5,850 nucleotides of DNA from Propionibacteriaceae bacterium (GTDB lineage: Bacteria > Actinomycetota > Actinomycetes > Propionibacteriales > Propionibacteriaceae): assembly GCA_031262845.1 (NCBI GenBank), contig JAISGZ010000077.1:1-5850 (forward strand), written 5' to 3'. The notes under the pieces were generated by a model that saw nothing but the letters and a program-made list of their open reading frames with translations, did no database searches and was not told where the DNA came from. Position numbers and translations under genes: made by a program. How positions within the stretch are numbered: the stretch's first letter is position 1; each line of letters starts with the position of its first letter. Of this stretch, positions 1 through 4,573 are shown one piece after another.

Positions 1-558
1 AAGGTCTATGACCAGTTCATGGCCATGTTCAAGGCCAAGGCTGAGGCCATGGTGATCGGTGATCCGATGGCCGAAGGCACGGACTTCGGGCCGCTGTCGA
101 GCCAGACCCACTACAACAAGGTCAAGTCCTACGTCTCGACAGTCGAGGCCGAGGGCGGCCGGATTCTGACCGGTGGCCTGGGTGAGGGTTTGTTTGTCAA
201 ACCGACGATCATCGTCGATCTGCCTCTGACGGCCAGCCAGTATTGCCAGGAGATTTTCGGCCCGGTCGTGGTCGTCAATCGCTTCGACAGCGAAGCTGAA
301 GTCGTCGATCTGGCGAACGACACACCGTATGGGCTCAACGCCATGGTTTTCACGGAAAACCTGTCGCGGGCTCACCGGGCAGCAGCCAACCTCAAGGCCG
401 GCACGGTCTGGGTCAACTGCTTCTTCATCCGTGACCTGAGAGCCCCGTTCGGTGGTGTCGGCCTGTCCGGCATCGGGCGCGAAGGTGGCAACTTCTCCCG
501 TGAGTTCTTCACCGAACCCAAGGCGGTGGTCATGCAGATCAACCGTCAACCGCAGTAA
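1..558 (+). CDS. 2-hydroxymuconic-semialdehyde-type aldehyde dehydrogenase, C-terminal part
   Basis: The reading frame is open from base 1 (K-V-Y-D-Q-F before the first internal Met) to TAA at 556-558, so 185 C-terminal codons of a roughly 490-residue NAD(P)-dependent aldehyde dehydrogenase are present. Visible family motifs are QEIFGPVV, whose Glu normally contacts the cofactor ribose, then TPYGLNA, GTVWVNCFF and RDLRAPFGGVGLSGIGREGG near the end. The catalytic Cys and general-base Glu lie upstream of the window. The RDLRxPFGG...SGIGREGG ending is typical of the 2-hydroxymuconate and 5-carboxymethyl-2-hydroxymuconate semialdehyde dehydrogenases (XylG/DmpC and HpaE types). Such enzymes oxidise the ring-cleavage semialdehyde to the dicarboxylate in the cytoplasm. 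The ferredoxin and catechol 2,3-dioxygenase downstream favour the XylG/DmpC role, although the FFTEPKA ending is also somewhat HpaE-like. The family is certain; the exact substrate is inferred from context. Confidence 0.9.
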   Translation, partial: KVYDQFMAMFKAKAEAMVIGDPMAEGTDFGPLSSQTHYNKVKSYVSTVEAEGGRILTGGLGEGLFVKPTIIVDLPLTASQYCQEIFGPVVVVNRFDSEAEVVDLANDTPYGLNAMVFTENLSRAHRAAANLKAGTVWVNCFFIRDLRAPFGGVGLSGIGREGGNFSREFFTEPKAVVMQINRQPQ

Positions 559-614
559 AGCCTTCCTTAGTAAAGCTTTCGTCAGCACAATCCTTCGTCA
601 GTAAATCCTTCGAT
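553..614 (+). repeat. degenerate tandem repeat, four units of about 15-16 bp
   Basis: Four adjacent units can be lined up: CAGTAAAGCCTTCCTT (553-568), AGTAAAGCTTTCGT (569-582), CAGCACAATCCTTCGT (583-598) and CAGTAAATCCTTCGAT (599-614). The first unit begins in the last Gln codon and stop codon of the aldehyde dehydrogenase, so the CAG-TAA end of the gene appears to have been copied downstream with drift. The period is 15-16 bp. No coding sequence is formed. The likely origin is replication slippage; a regulatory role is possible but unsupported. Confidence 0.6.
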
Positions 615-641
615 CCGGTGGGGCCAACCAGGCCCCACCGG
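615..641 (+). promoter_or_regulatory. perfect 11-bp intercistronic hairpin
   Basis: Arms 615-625 and 631-641 are perfectly complementary (CCGGTGGGGCC against GGCCCCACCGG) around the 5-nt loop AACCA. It lies 57 nt after the dehydrogenase stop and 27 nt before the ferredoxin Shine-Dalgarno. No T-tract follows, so it may be a partial terminator, an RNA-processing or stabilising element, or an actinobacterial terminator without a tail. The structure is read directly; its role is inferred. Confidence 0.6.
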
Positions 642-678
642 GCTCTGGCCATCAGCGGCGATCAGCCAGGAGCGAGTA

Positions 679-1083
679 ATGACAGTCATCACCCTTGACG
701 GCACCGGCCTAGCGCTGGAAGCCCGTCCCGGTGAGTCTCTGACCGAGACCTTCCGCCGGGCCGGCTTGATGATGCGTGACGGTTGCCTGCGTGGCGGTTG
801 CGGCATGTGCCGGGTCCGCGTAGTCAGCGGCACGATCACCCTGTCTCGGACGGTCTGTGAACAAGCTCTCCCGCTGGCCGACCGAGACCAGGGTCTGACC
901 TTGGCCTGCCGGGCCGTACCAACTTCCGACGTCACCGTGGCGATCCCCCCGGACGGCAAGCTTCGTTGCGTCACGCCACTGTTGACGGCACTGGCCCGGC
1001 ACCAGTCCTCCTTGATCGGTGACGTCATGGGGCAACCCGTCGCCATCCGTAGCGGCCCGCTGCCTGAACTCGTTCCGGCCTGA
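679..1083 (+). CDS. plant-type [2Fe-2S] ferredoxin, XylT/DmpQ-like
   Basis: This is a 134-residue soluble electron carrier with the plant/adrenodoxin-type cluster motif. Cys36, Cys41 and Cys44 (C-x4-C-x2-C in GCLRGGCGMC) plus Cys77 (LACRAVP) would ligate one [2Fe-2S] cluster. Cys60 and Cys97 are extra. The N-terminal 90 residues form the beta-grasp ferredoxin domain; residues of about 95-134 are a C-terminal extension beyond the roughly 112 residues of XylT/DmpQ. In known meta pathways such a ferredoxin reduces the inactive Fe(III) form of catechol 2,3-dioxygenase back to Fe(II). Its place directly upstream of the dioxygenase gene fits that job, which is an inference here. The start ATG is backed by AGGAG at 668-672, 6 nt upstream. 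No reductase gene is in view, so the electron source must be encoded elsewhere. Confidence 0.88.
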   Translation: MTVITLDGTGLALEARPGESLTETFRRAGLMMRDGCLRGGCGMCRVRVVSGTITLSRTVCEQALPLADRDQGLTLACRAVPTSDVTVAIPPDGKLRCVTPLLTALARHQSSLIGDVMGQPVAIRSGPLPELVPA

Positions 1084-1098
1084 CCCTTAAGGAGCCTC

Positions 1099-1122
1099 AT
1101 GATTCAGCCTAAAACACCGTAA
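1099..1122 (+). CDS. candidate 7-codon leader ORF (MIQPKTP)
   Basis: An ATG at 1099 follows an AAGGAG sequence (1089-1094) by 4 nt and reads Met-Ile-Gln-Pro-Lys-Thr-Pro before TAA at 1120-1122. It starts 15 nt after the ferredoxin stop. A bulged 12-bp hairpin begins 2 nt after its stop, and the dioxygenase start lies a further 45 nt beyond the hairpin. The good ribosome-binding site on so short a frame suggests a leader peptide or a remnant start site. It could equally be chance, because AAGGAG-ATG pairs occur randomly. Translation is not proven. Confidence 0.25.
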   Translation: MIQPKTP

Positions 1123-1124
1123 AT

Positions 1125-1160
1125 CAGCTGATGGGCCAAATCCGATCTGGCCCCCAGCTG
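1125..1160 (+). promoter_or_regulatory. bulged 12-bp hairpin upstream of the dioxygenase gene
   Basis: The outer stem pairs CAGCTG 1125-1130 with CAGCTG 1155-1160. A small internal loop (AT against C) follows, then GGGCCA 1133-1138 pairs with TGGCCC 1148-1153 around a 9-nt loop. It sits between the 7-codon ORF and the dioxygenase Shine-Dalgarno at 1191-1196. No T-tract follows. A processing, stability or attenuation role is possible; only the structure is shown by the sequence. Confidence 0.5.
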
Positions 1161-1204
1161 ACCGATCCAACAATCAATCGACCCCGTTCAAAGGAGAAAC
1201 GATC

Positions 1205-2125
1205 ATGGGAGTCGTTCGACTCGGTTATATCCACGTCCGTGTTACGGACATCGAAGAAGCGAAAAAGCATTATTGCCAGACGGTGGGTTTCCGGCTGGTC
1301 AAAGACGAAGGCAAGCGAGTCTTCCTCAAGGGCTGGGACGAGTGGGAACACCACTCGGTCGTGCTCGAAGAAGGCGGCATCGGCGTCATCAAACTCGGCT
1401 ACAAAGTCGCCAAAGCCGATGATCTCGAAGTCATCGAAGCCAAGGCCAAGACCTTTGGTGTGGCCATGGAGCGGATGAGCGCCGGTGACAACCTCGAAAC
1501 CGCAGATGGTTTGCGCATCACCTTGCCCTCGACCCACACCATCGAGCTTTATCACAACATGACCGTGACCGGCTCCGATGTCGGCCGAATCAACCCCGAC
1601 GTCTTCCCGCGCGACCTGGTCGGTATCGGGGCGCCCCGGATCGATCACGCGCTCTTGGGCTGTGACAACGTCAATGAGACCGAAAAGTTCCTGATCGACG
1701 TCTTCGACTTCTACCAGGTCGAGCGCTTGGTCCCGGATCTTGAGCATCAAGACGTGTCTTTGGCGACCTGGCTGTCGTCCGGTAACCGGGGCCACGACCT
1801 GGCGCTGATCCAGGGCGAGGGTTACTCCGGCAAACTCCACCACTTCGCCTTCCAGCTGCAAGAGTGGAGCGATATTTTGCACGCCGGTCAGATCATGTCG
1901 ATGGACGATGTGCCGATCGAAATGGGACCGACTCAGCACGGCATCACCCGCGGCAAGACGATCTACTACTACGACCCGTCCGGCAACCGCAACGAGGTCT
2001 TCGCCGATGGTTACACCGCTCAGCGGGACCGTCCGACCATCATTTGGACGGCTGATCACCTGGCCAAGGGCATCAACTACGTCAACCGGACGCTGGCGGA
2101 AGCTTTCACGACGGTTCTGACGTAA
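1205..2125 (+). CDS. xylE: catechol 2,3-dioxygenase (extradiol, meta-cleaving)
   Basis: This is a 306-residue cytoplasmic non-haem Fe(II) enzyme of the vicinal oxygen chelate (VOC) superfamily. It cleaves catechol beside the hydroxyls to give 2-hydroxymuconic semialdehyde. There are two VOC domains, about residues 5-120 and 140-280. By comparison with Pseudomonas XylE (307 residues; ligands H153, H214, E265), the Fe ligands are His148 (RIDHALLG), His213 (LHHFAF) and Glu264 (GNRNEVF). The active-site residues His197, His245 and Tyr254 match XylE H199, H246 and Y255. The GPTQHGITRGKTIYYYDPSG stretch and the C-terminal FTTVLT are XylE-like. The start ATG has AAGGAG at 1191-1196, 8 nt upstream. 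The gene is intact and normal in length. Its neighbours supply the reactivating ferredoxin and the next pathway enzyme. The gene symbol reflects family resemblance; alkylcatechol preference cannot be read. Confidence 0.95.
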   Translation: MGVVRLGYIHVRVTDIEEAKKHYCQTVGFRLVKDEGKRVFLKGWDEWEHHSVVLEEGGIGVIKLGYKVAKADDLEVIEAKAKTFGVAMERMSAGDNLETADGLRITLPSTHTIELYHNMTVTGSDVGRINPDVFPRDLVGIGAPRIDHALLGCDNVNETEKFLIDVFDFYQVERLVPDLEHQDVSLATWLSSGNRGHDLALIQGEGYSGKLHHFAFQLQEWSDILHAGQIMSMDDVPIEMGPTQHGITRGKTIYYYDPSGNRNEVFADGYTAQRDRPTIIWTADHLAKGINYVNRTLAEAFTTVLT

Positions 2126-2143
2126 GCCCCACAGGGACAGGGC

Positions 2144-2174
2144 AGCGGCCTTGGCCGCTCAGGAGCCAAGGCCG
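2144..2174 (+). terminator. two mutually exclusive hairpins after the dioxygenase gene
   Basis: Stem A pairs AGCGGCC 2144-2150 with GGCCGCT 2153-2159. Stem B pairs CGGCCTTGGC 2146-2155 with GCCAAGGCCG 2165-2174 around a 9-nt loop. The two share bases and cannot form together; B has 10 perfect pairs. The site is about 20 nt after the dioxygenase stop codon and has no T-tract. It probably ends or tapers the upstream transcript, but read-through to the next gene is possible. Confidence 0.5.
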
Positions 2175-2184
2175 GGACCACGGG

Positions 2185-2208
2185 GGGCGCGGTGATCGGA
2201 GCGCGCCC
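2185..2208 (+). promoter_or_regulatory. 7-bp GC hairpin
   Basis: GGGCGCG 2185-2191 pairs with CGCGCCC 2202-2208 around a 10-nt loop. It lies 10 nt after the previous hairpin pair and could act with it as a compound terminator. The rest of the gap up to 2318 shows no clear promoter to me. Confidence 0.35.
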
Positions 2209-2318
2209 GAAAAGCCGTAGAGTCTTCTCAGTGGTTGTCGTCTGCTTGTCAGCTTGTGCCGTTGGTCCGGAGCGGATTGGCCTGACAGTTCGGCGCGACC
2301 GGATGAGAAAGGACGAGC

Positions 2319-2642
2319 ATGGCTCTCGAATTGTGGTACGTCGGTTTTCCGGTGCCAGAACAGATGCCGGGGATGGTGTACAGCCCGGAATGGGGAATGG
2401 CGGCCAATAATCCCGACCAGGACAAGTTCCATTTCCAATACATGTACTATCCGCCGGATAGTCCGTACCCGCCCGAAGCCCGCACCACAACGGCCATCGG
2501 CTACAAGTCGGACGACCTGGAAGCGGACATGAAGGACGTTGACGAAATCGGTTACGGGCCGGTCAAGGCCTCGTCCGGGACGATGGTCGTGGTCCGGAAG
2601 AACGGCTTGATACTGCACTACTGGCAGTTTGGTCGGCGATGA
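2319..2642 (+). CDS. unrecognised 107-residue aromatic-rich protein
   Basis: I do not recognise this family with confidence. It is a small soluble protein with no signal peptide or membrane segment, and it is unusually rich in aromatics (nine Tyr; Trp6, Trp25, Trp102). The N-terminal part is strand-like (ELWYVGFPVP). The middle holds FHFQYMYYPPDSPYPP with many prolines (about 37-52). Residues of about 58-104 (IGYKSDDLEADM ... VVVRKNGLILHYWQF) have the strand-helix-strand-strand rhythm of the second half of a VOC domain. His38 and His100 could be metal or flavin contacts, which is speculation. The start ATG has AAAGGA at 2308-2313, 5 nt upstream. The stop overlaps the nitroreductase start by 4 bp (ATGA), which points to translational coupling and a shared function. 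A trimmed VOC protein is the best alternative guess. Confidence 0.75.
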   Translation: MALELWYVGFPVPEQMPGMVYSPEWGMAANNPDQDKFHFQYMYYPPDSPYPPEARTTTAIGYKSDDLEADMKDVDEIGYGPVKASSGTMVVVRKNGLILHYWQFGRR

Positions 2643-3202
2643 CCGAGACACTGGACGTGATTCGGCGGCGTTACGCCTGCCGCCAGTACGCTGACCGGCC
2701 GCTGGAGGCCGAGACCTTGCGGACGATCGCGGCCGCCGGTTTGGCGGCGCCGTCGGCGCTCAATCGCCAGCCGTGGCGCATCATCACGGTGTCCGACAGG
2801 GACCGGTTGGCCGATCTCGAGACGGTTGGGTTGGCGGTCATCAAAGACCAGGATCCGGCTTTCTACGAGCGGCTGCAAGCCCGTGACGGGCGCTTGTTAT
2901 ATGGCGCGCCGGCGCTGGTCGTGATCGCTCAGGAACAGGTCGAATCGCCCTGGCCGGCTGCTCTCGATGTGGGTATCGTGGCTAGTCATATCGCTTTAGC
3001 GGCGACTTCCCTGGGTGTCGACAACGTCATCGCGGCCTTGCCGAGCTACGCCTTCAACTCGGCCGAAGGCCCCCGGCTCAAACAGCGTTTCGGTATTCCC
3101 GCCGGCTTCGAGTTCGCGGTTTCGATCCTGCTGGGATACGCCGCCGGCGAGCCGCGGGCGCCGCACCAGCCCGATCTAGCCAAGCTGATCGAAATCGGCT
3201 GA
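2639..3202 (+). CDS. nitroreductase-family FMN oxidoreductase
   Basis: This is a 187-residue member of the nitroreductase superfamily, which are usually dimeric cytoplasmic FMN enzymes that use NAD(P)H to reduce nitro groups, quinones or related acceptors. The FMN-phosphate motif RRYACRQY is at residues 10-17 and the second flavin-contacting motif APSALNRQPWR at 37-47. LDVGIVASHIALAATSLGV (109-127) is the conserved dimer helix, and ILLGYAAGEP (163-172) gives the C-terminal flavin-site strand. The length is at the short end of the family, as in the NfnB/FRP-like single-domain group. Its ATG lies in the ATGA overlap with the preceding gene, so it is probably translated by coupling. The substrate is unknown. 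Position after a meta-cleavage operon suggests, but does not show, a part in nitro- or quinone-aromatic handling. Confidence 0.88.
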   Translation: MTETLDVIRRRYACRQYADRPLEAETLRTIAAAGLAAPSALNRQPWRIITVSDRDRLADLETVGLAVIKDQDPAFYERLQARDGRLLYGAPALVVIAQEQVESPWPAALDVGIVASHIALAATSLGVDNVIAALPSYAFNSAEGPRLKQRFGIPAGFEFAVSILLGYAAGEPRAPHQPDLAKLIEIG

Positions 3203-3213
3203 AACTGACTGAT

Positions 3214-3268
3214 CACTCGCCAGAATTCCCGACGGTCTGTTCCCATGAGACCGGAATTCTGGCGAGTG
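3214..3268 (+). terminator. strong terminator hairpin after the nitroreductase gene
   Basis: A perfect 16-bp stem pairs 3214-3229 (CACTCGCCAGAATTCC) with 3253-3268. Within the 23-nt loop, GGTCT 3234-3238 pairs with AGACC 3248-3252. The stem starts 12 nt after the nitroreductase TGA. The stem is followed by TTCTGTTG, a weak T-rich tail. This is the longest inverted repeat in the window and most likely an intrinsic terminator closing the + strand unit. Confidence 0.75.
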
Positions 3269-3296
3269 TTCTGTTGCCCCTGACAGCGGCACTAGT

Positions 3297-3439
3297 CGCG
3301 TTGCCGCCAGTGTCGATGGATTCACGATGGGCCCGATGATCGCTGGGCTGACCGGCTCCTGGGCGGGGTATTTCTCACGCTGACCGGTCTGGTCACGCTG
3401 GTGCGGGCTCTCCGCTATCGTTTTCTTAGGTTCGCCTAA
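3297..3439 (+). pseudogene. possible short relic of a membrane-protein gene
   Basis: Frame 3 reads SVDGFTMGPMIAGLTGSWAG up to about 3365 and stops at 3381-3383. The overlapping frame from 3359 then continues LGGVFLTLTGLVTLVRALRY and ends at TAA 3437-3439. Joined by one frameshift, this gives a hydrophobic segment with a G-P-x-x-A-G-L-x-G-S-W-x-x-x-F-L pattern, which recalls transmembrane segments of major facilitator transporters. There is no start site or ribosome-binding site for an intact gene, and the match is from memory only. A chance composition effect is a real alternative. Confidence 0.18.
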
Positions 3440-3444
3440 GTTAC
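3426..3444 (+). promoter_or_regulatory. DtxR/IdeR-like iron box
   Basis: The sequence TTAGGTTCGCCTAAGTTAC matches the actinobacterial DtxR/IdeR operator consensus TTAGGTTAGCCTAACCTAA at 15 of 19 positions by hand count. Its core, CTTAGG-TTCG-CCTAAG (3425-3440), is a perfect palindrome around TTCG. It sits 63 nt before the GTG of the flavin reductase gene, a normal operator distance. Members of this regulator family bind such boxes with Fe(II) and repress. The inference is iron-dependent repression of the reductase gene. The same bases could form a UUCG-capped RNA hairpin. Confidence 0.55.
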
Positions 3445-3507
3445 ACGCTCGACAATTGACGTGGCCGGGTTGAGGGGCGAACGCGATGTCAATCGAGAGG
3501 TCAGATC

Positions 3508-4047
3508 GTGAAAGTGCTGTTGATTTCAGGTTCGCTGCGGCAAGCGTCGCTCAATAAGGCTTTATTGCGGGCGGCGGCCAAACTGCTACCCGCCGGCAAC
3601 GAGTCGGCTTTTGCCCGGCTGGATGATGTGCCGCCCTACAACGAGGATCTCGACACCGACACACCGCCGGCGGCGGTGCAGCGGCTACGTGATGTCATCG
3701 ACCAGGCCGACGCCGTTGTGATAGCGACGCCGGAATACAACGGGGCGGTCACCGGGGTGCTGAAGAATGCCCTCGACTGGGCCTCCCGACCACACGGCGC
3801 CTCCGCCCTGTCGAATAAGCCAGTGGCCATCATGGCGGCCGTGCCGTCACCGAATGCGGCCTTGTGGGCCCGGGAAAACCTACAACGTATCTGCGCTGTC
3901 ATCGGGGCCGCGGCGCTCCCACAGACAGTCGGTATACCGGCCGCGCCGACGGTCGTGGTCGACGATGAGATTCGCGACCCGGAACTGCGAGCCGAAGTCG
4001 TCGAGTTACTCGACCGGCTGATCCTGGCGGCCGCCAACGGCTACTGA
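3508..4047 (+). CDS. NADPH-dependent FMN reductase / quinone reductase
   Basis: This 179-residue protein has the flavodoxin-like fold of the NADPH-dependent FMN reductase family, which includes ChrR, azoreductases and SsuE-like enzymes. The phosphate-binding loop is SGSLRQASLN at residues 7-16. The conserved TPEYNG at 74-79 and GVLKNALDWASRP at 83-95 form the flavin and dimer site. Such enzymes pass electrons from NAD(P)H through FMN to quinones, chromate, azo dyes or free flavin and Fe(III). The start is GTG; GAGAGG at 3495-3500 lies 7 nt upstream, and no ATG occurs in frame before it. The gene stands alone between a strong upstream terminator and a downstream hairpin. The iron box 63 nt upstream suggests iron control and so a possible ferric-reductase role, which is an inference. 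Confidence 0.9.
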   Translation: MKVLLISGSLRQASLNKALLRAAAKLLPAGNESAFARLDDVPPYNEDLDTDTPPAAVQRLRDVIDQADAVVIATPEYNGAVTGVLKNALDWASRPHGASALSNKPVAIMAAVPSPNAALWARENLQRICAVIGAAALPQTVGIPAAPTVVVDDEIRDPELRAEVVELLDRLILAAANGY

Positions 4048-4053
4048 CGCCGA

Positions 4054-4073
4054 CGGCGTCGTTCTCGACGCCG
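4054..4073. terminator. 8-bp hairpin between convergent genes
   Basis: CGGCGTCG 4054-4061 pairs perfectly with CGACGCCG 4066-4073 around the loop TTCT. It lies 6 nt after the flavin reductase stop on the + strand and 8 nt beyond the 3' end of tRNA-Gly on the - strand. That position suits a terminator acting from both directions. No T-tract is present on either side. Confidence 0.6.
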
Positions 4074-4081
4074 CCAGGCAC

Positions 4082-4155
4082 TGGAGCGGATGACGGGAAT
4101 CGAACCCGCATGACCAGCTTGGAAGGCTGGGGCTCTGCCATTGAGCTACATCCGC
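4082..4155 (-). tRNA. tRNA-Gly (anticodon TCC), CCA encoded
   Basis: Read on the - strand, the acceptor stem GCGGATG (from 4155) pairs with CATCCGC (4092-4086). The D arm GCTC-AATGGCA-GAGC, the anticodon arm CCAGC-CTTCCAA-GCTGG and the T arm GCGGG-TTCGATT-CCCGT are all intact. The anticodon TCC corresponds to + strand 4121-4123. The discriminator is T (4085), and CCA is encoded at 4084-4082. The tRNA decodes GGA and GGG glycine codons. Confidence 0.97.
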
Positions 4156-4174
4156 GTGGGGAATTGCTCCCCAC
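4156..4174 (-). other. 6-bp hairpin touching the 5' end of tRNA-Gly
   Basis: On the - strand GTGGGG (4174-4169) pairs with CCCCAC (4161-4156) around a 7-nt loop, and the next base, 4155, is the first base of tRNA-Gly. In a precursor RNA this stem would stack on the acceptor stem at the RNase P cleavage site. It could aid processing or be a remnant of a spacer stem. On the + strand it reads as the same inverted repeat. Confidence 0.4.
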
Positions 4175-4236
4175 CAGGCTGATCAGTCAGATCGGCCTGG
4201 CAACGGTGAGAGTTGTTGACCAAAGCCTCACCACCG

Positions 4237-4309
4237 TCGGGGCGACAGGACTCGAACCTGCGGTCTCCTGCTCCCAAAGCAGGCGCGCTAGCCACTACGC
4301 TACGCCCCG
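4237..4309 (-). tRNA. tRNA-Pro (anticodon TGG), CCA not encoded
   Basis: On the - strand, CGGGGCG (from 4309) pairs with CGCCCCG (4244-4238). The anticodon arm is CCTGC-TTTGGGA-GCAGG with anticodon TGG and G37, as expected for proline, and the T arm is GCAGG-TTCGAGT-CCTGT. The discriminator is A (4237), followed by CGG rather than CCA, so the CCA tail must be added by tRNA nucleotidyltransferase. It lies 81 nt upstream of tRNA-Gly on the same strand and the pair may be co-transcribed. A TAGACT sequence (- strand, 4327-4322) is a weak -10 candidate for it. Confidence 0.97.
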
Positions 4310-4573
4310 GTGCGACGCCCCAGTCTAGACGATGAAATCGCTGGAGTGTGCGGTTGCTTGGAGGCGCCTTACCTGGCACTCCTGGCCGTGCGATCGCCGA
4401 CAGCCGGAATCCCAGCTTCCATGAACGTCTGGTCACTGGCGACGGTGGAAGCCGGTAGCATGAGGGAGCTTTGTGCCTTGACGGGCTGGGTGTCGTGATC
4501 GGTGATGCGGCACACCGGCGGTTGGCGGCGCGAACCGAACAACATTATTTGGACGACACGCAGGAGCTTCACT
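4310..4573 (+). other. leader region between divergent tRNA-Pro and tig
   Basis: These 264 bases separate divergent transcription units and must hold promoters for both. A convincing gene is not seen. A 62-codon frame from 4310 abuts the tRNA end, has no ribosome-binding site and looks like chance. A TTGACG at 4478-4483 is a possible -35 for tig, but 17 nt on there is only GGTGAT, a poor -10. The AT-rich patch CATTAT at 4543-4548 stands out from the GC-rich surroundings and could be a -10 element, with TTGGCG at 4522-4527 placed 15 nt before it. None of these is strong. Confidence 0.3.

Noticed and set aside
582..1100. 172-codon - strand frame opposite the ferredoxin gene
   Set aside because: It is antisense to a gene with a clear iron-sulfur motif and good ribosome-binding site, and its Arg/Ser/Pro-rich translation has no domain.
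1131..1478. 115-codon + strand frame overlapping the dioxygenase start
   Set aside because: It lies out of frame with the dioxygenase, lacks a Shine-Dalgarno, and its Ser/Lys/Arg-rich translation is typical of a shifted frame.
1124..2059. 311-codon open frame on the - strand opposite the catechol 2,3-dioxygenase gene
   Set aside because: It is antisense to a fully convincing enzyme gene, has no recognisable domain, and arises from the GC-rich codon pattern of the + strand gene.
2106..2651. 181-codon - strand frame opposite the 107-aa protein
   Set aside because: The + strand frame has the better ribosome-binding site and a 4-bp overlap with the nitroreductase, while the - strand product is low-complexity and Arg/Pro-rich.
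3455..3493. Inverted repeat ATTGAC ... GTCAAT spaced by 27 nt before the flavin reductase gene
   Set aside because: Six-base arms at this spacing are expected by chance, and the arms do not resemble a known operator.
4460..4498. 12-codon ORF (MRELCALTGWVS) upstream of tig as a leader peptide
   Set aside because: No convincing Shine-Dalgarno precedes it and no hairpin switch follows, so it is not distinguishable from chance.
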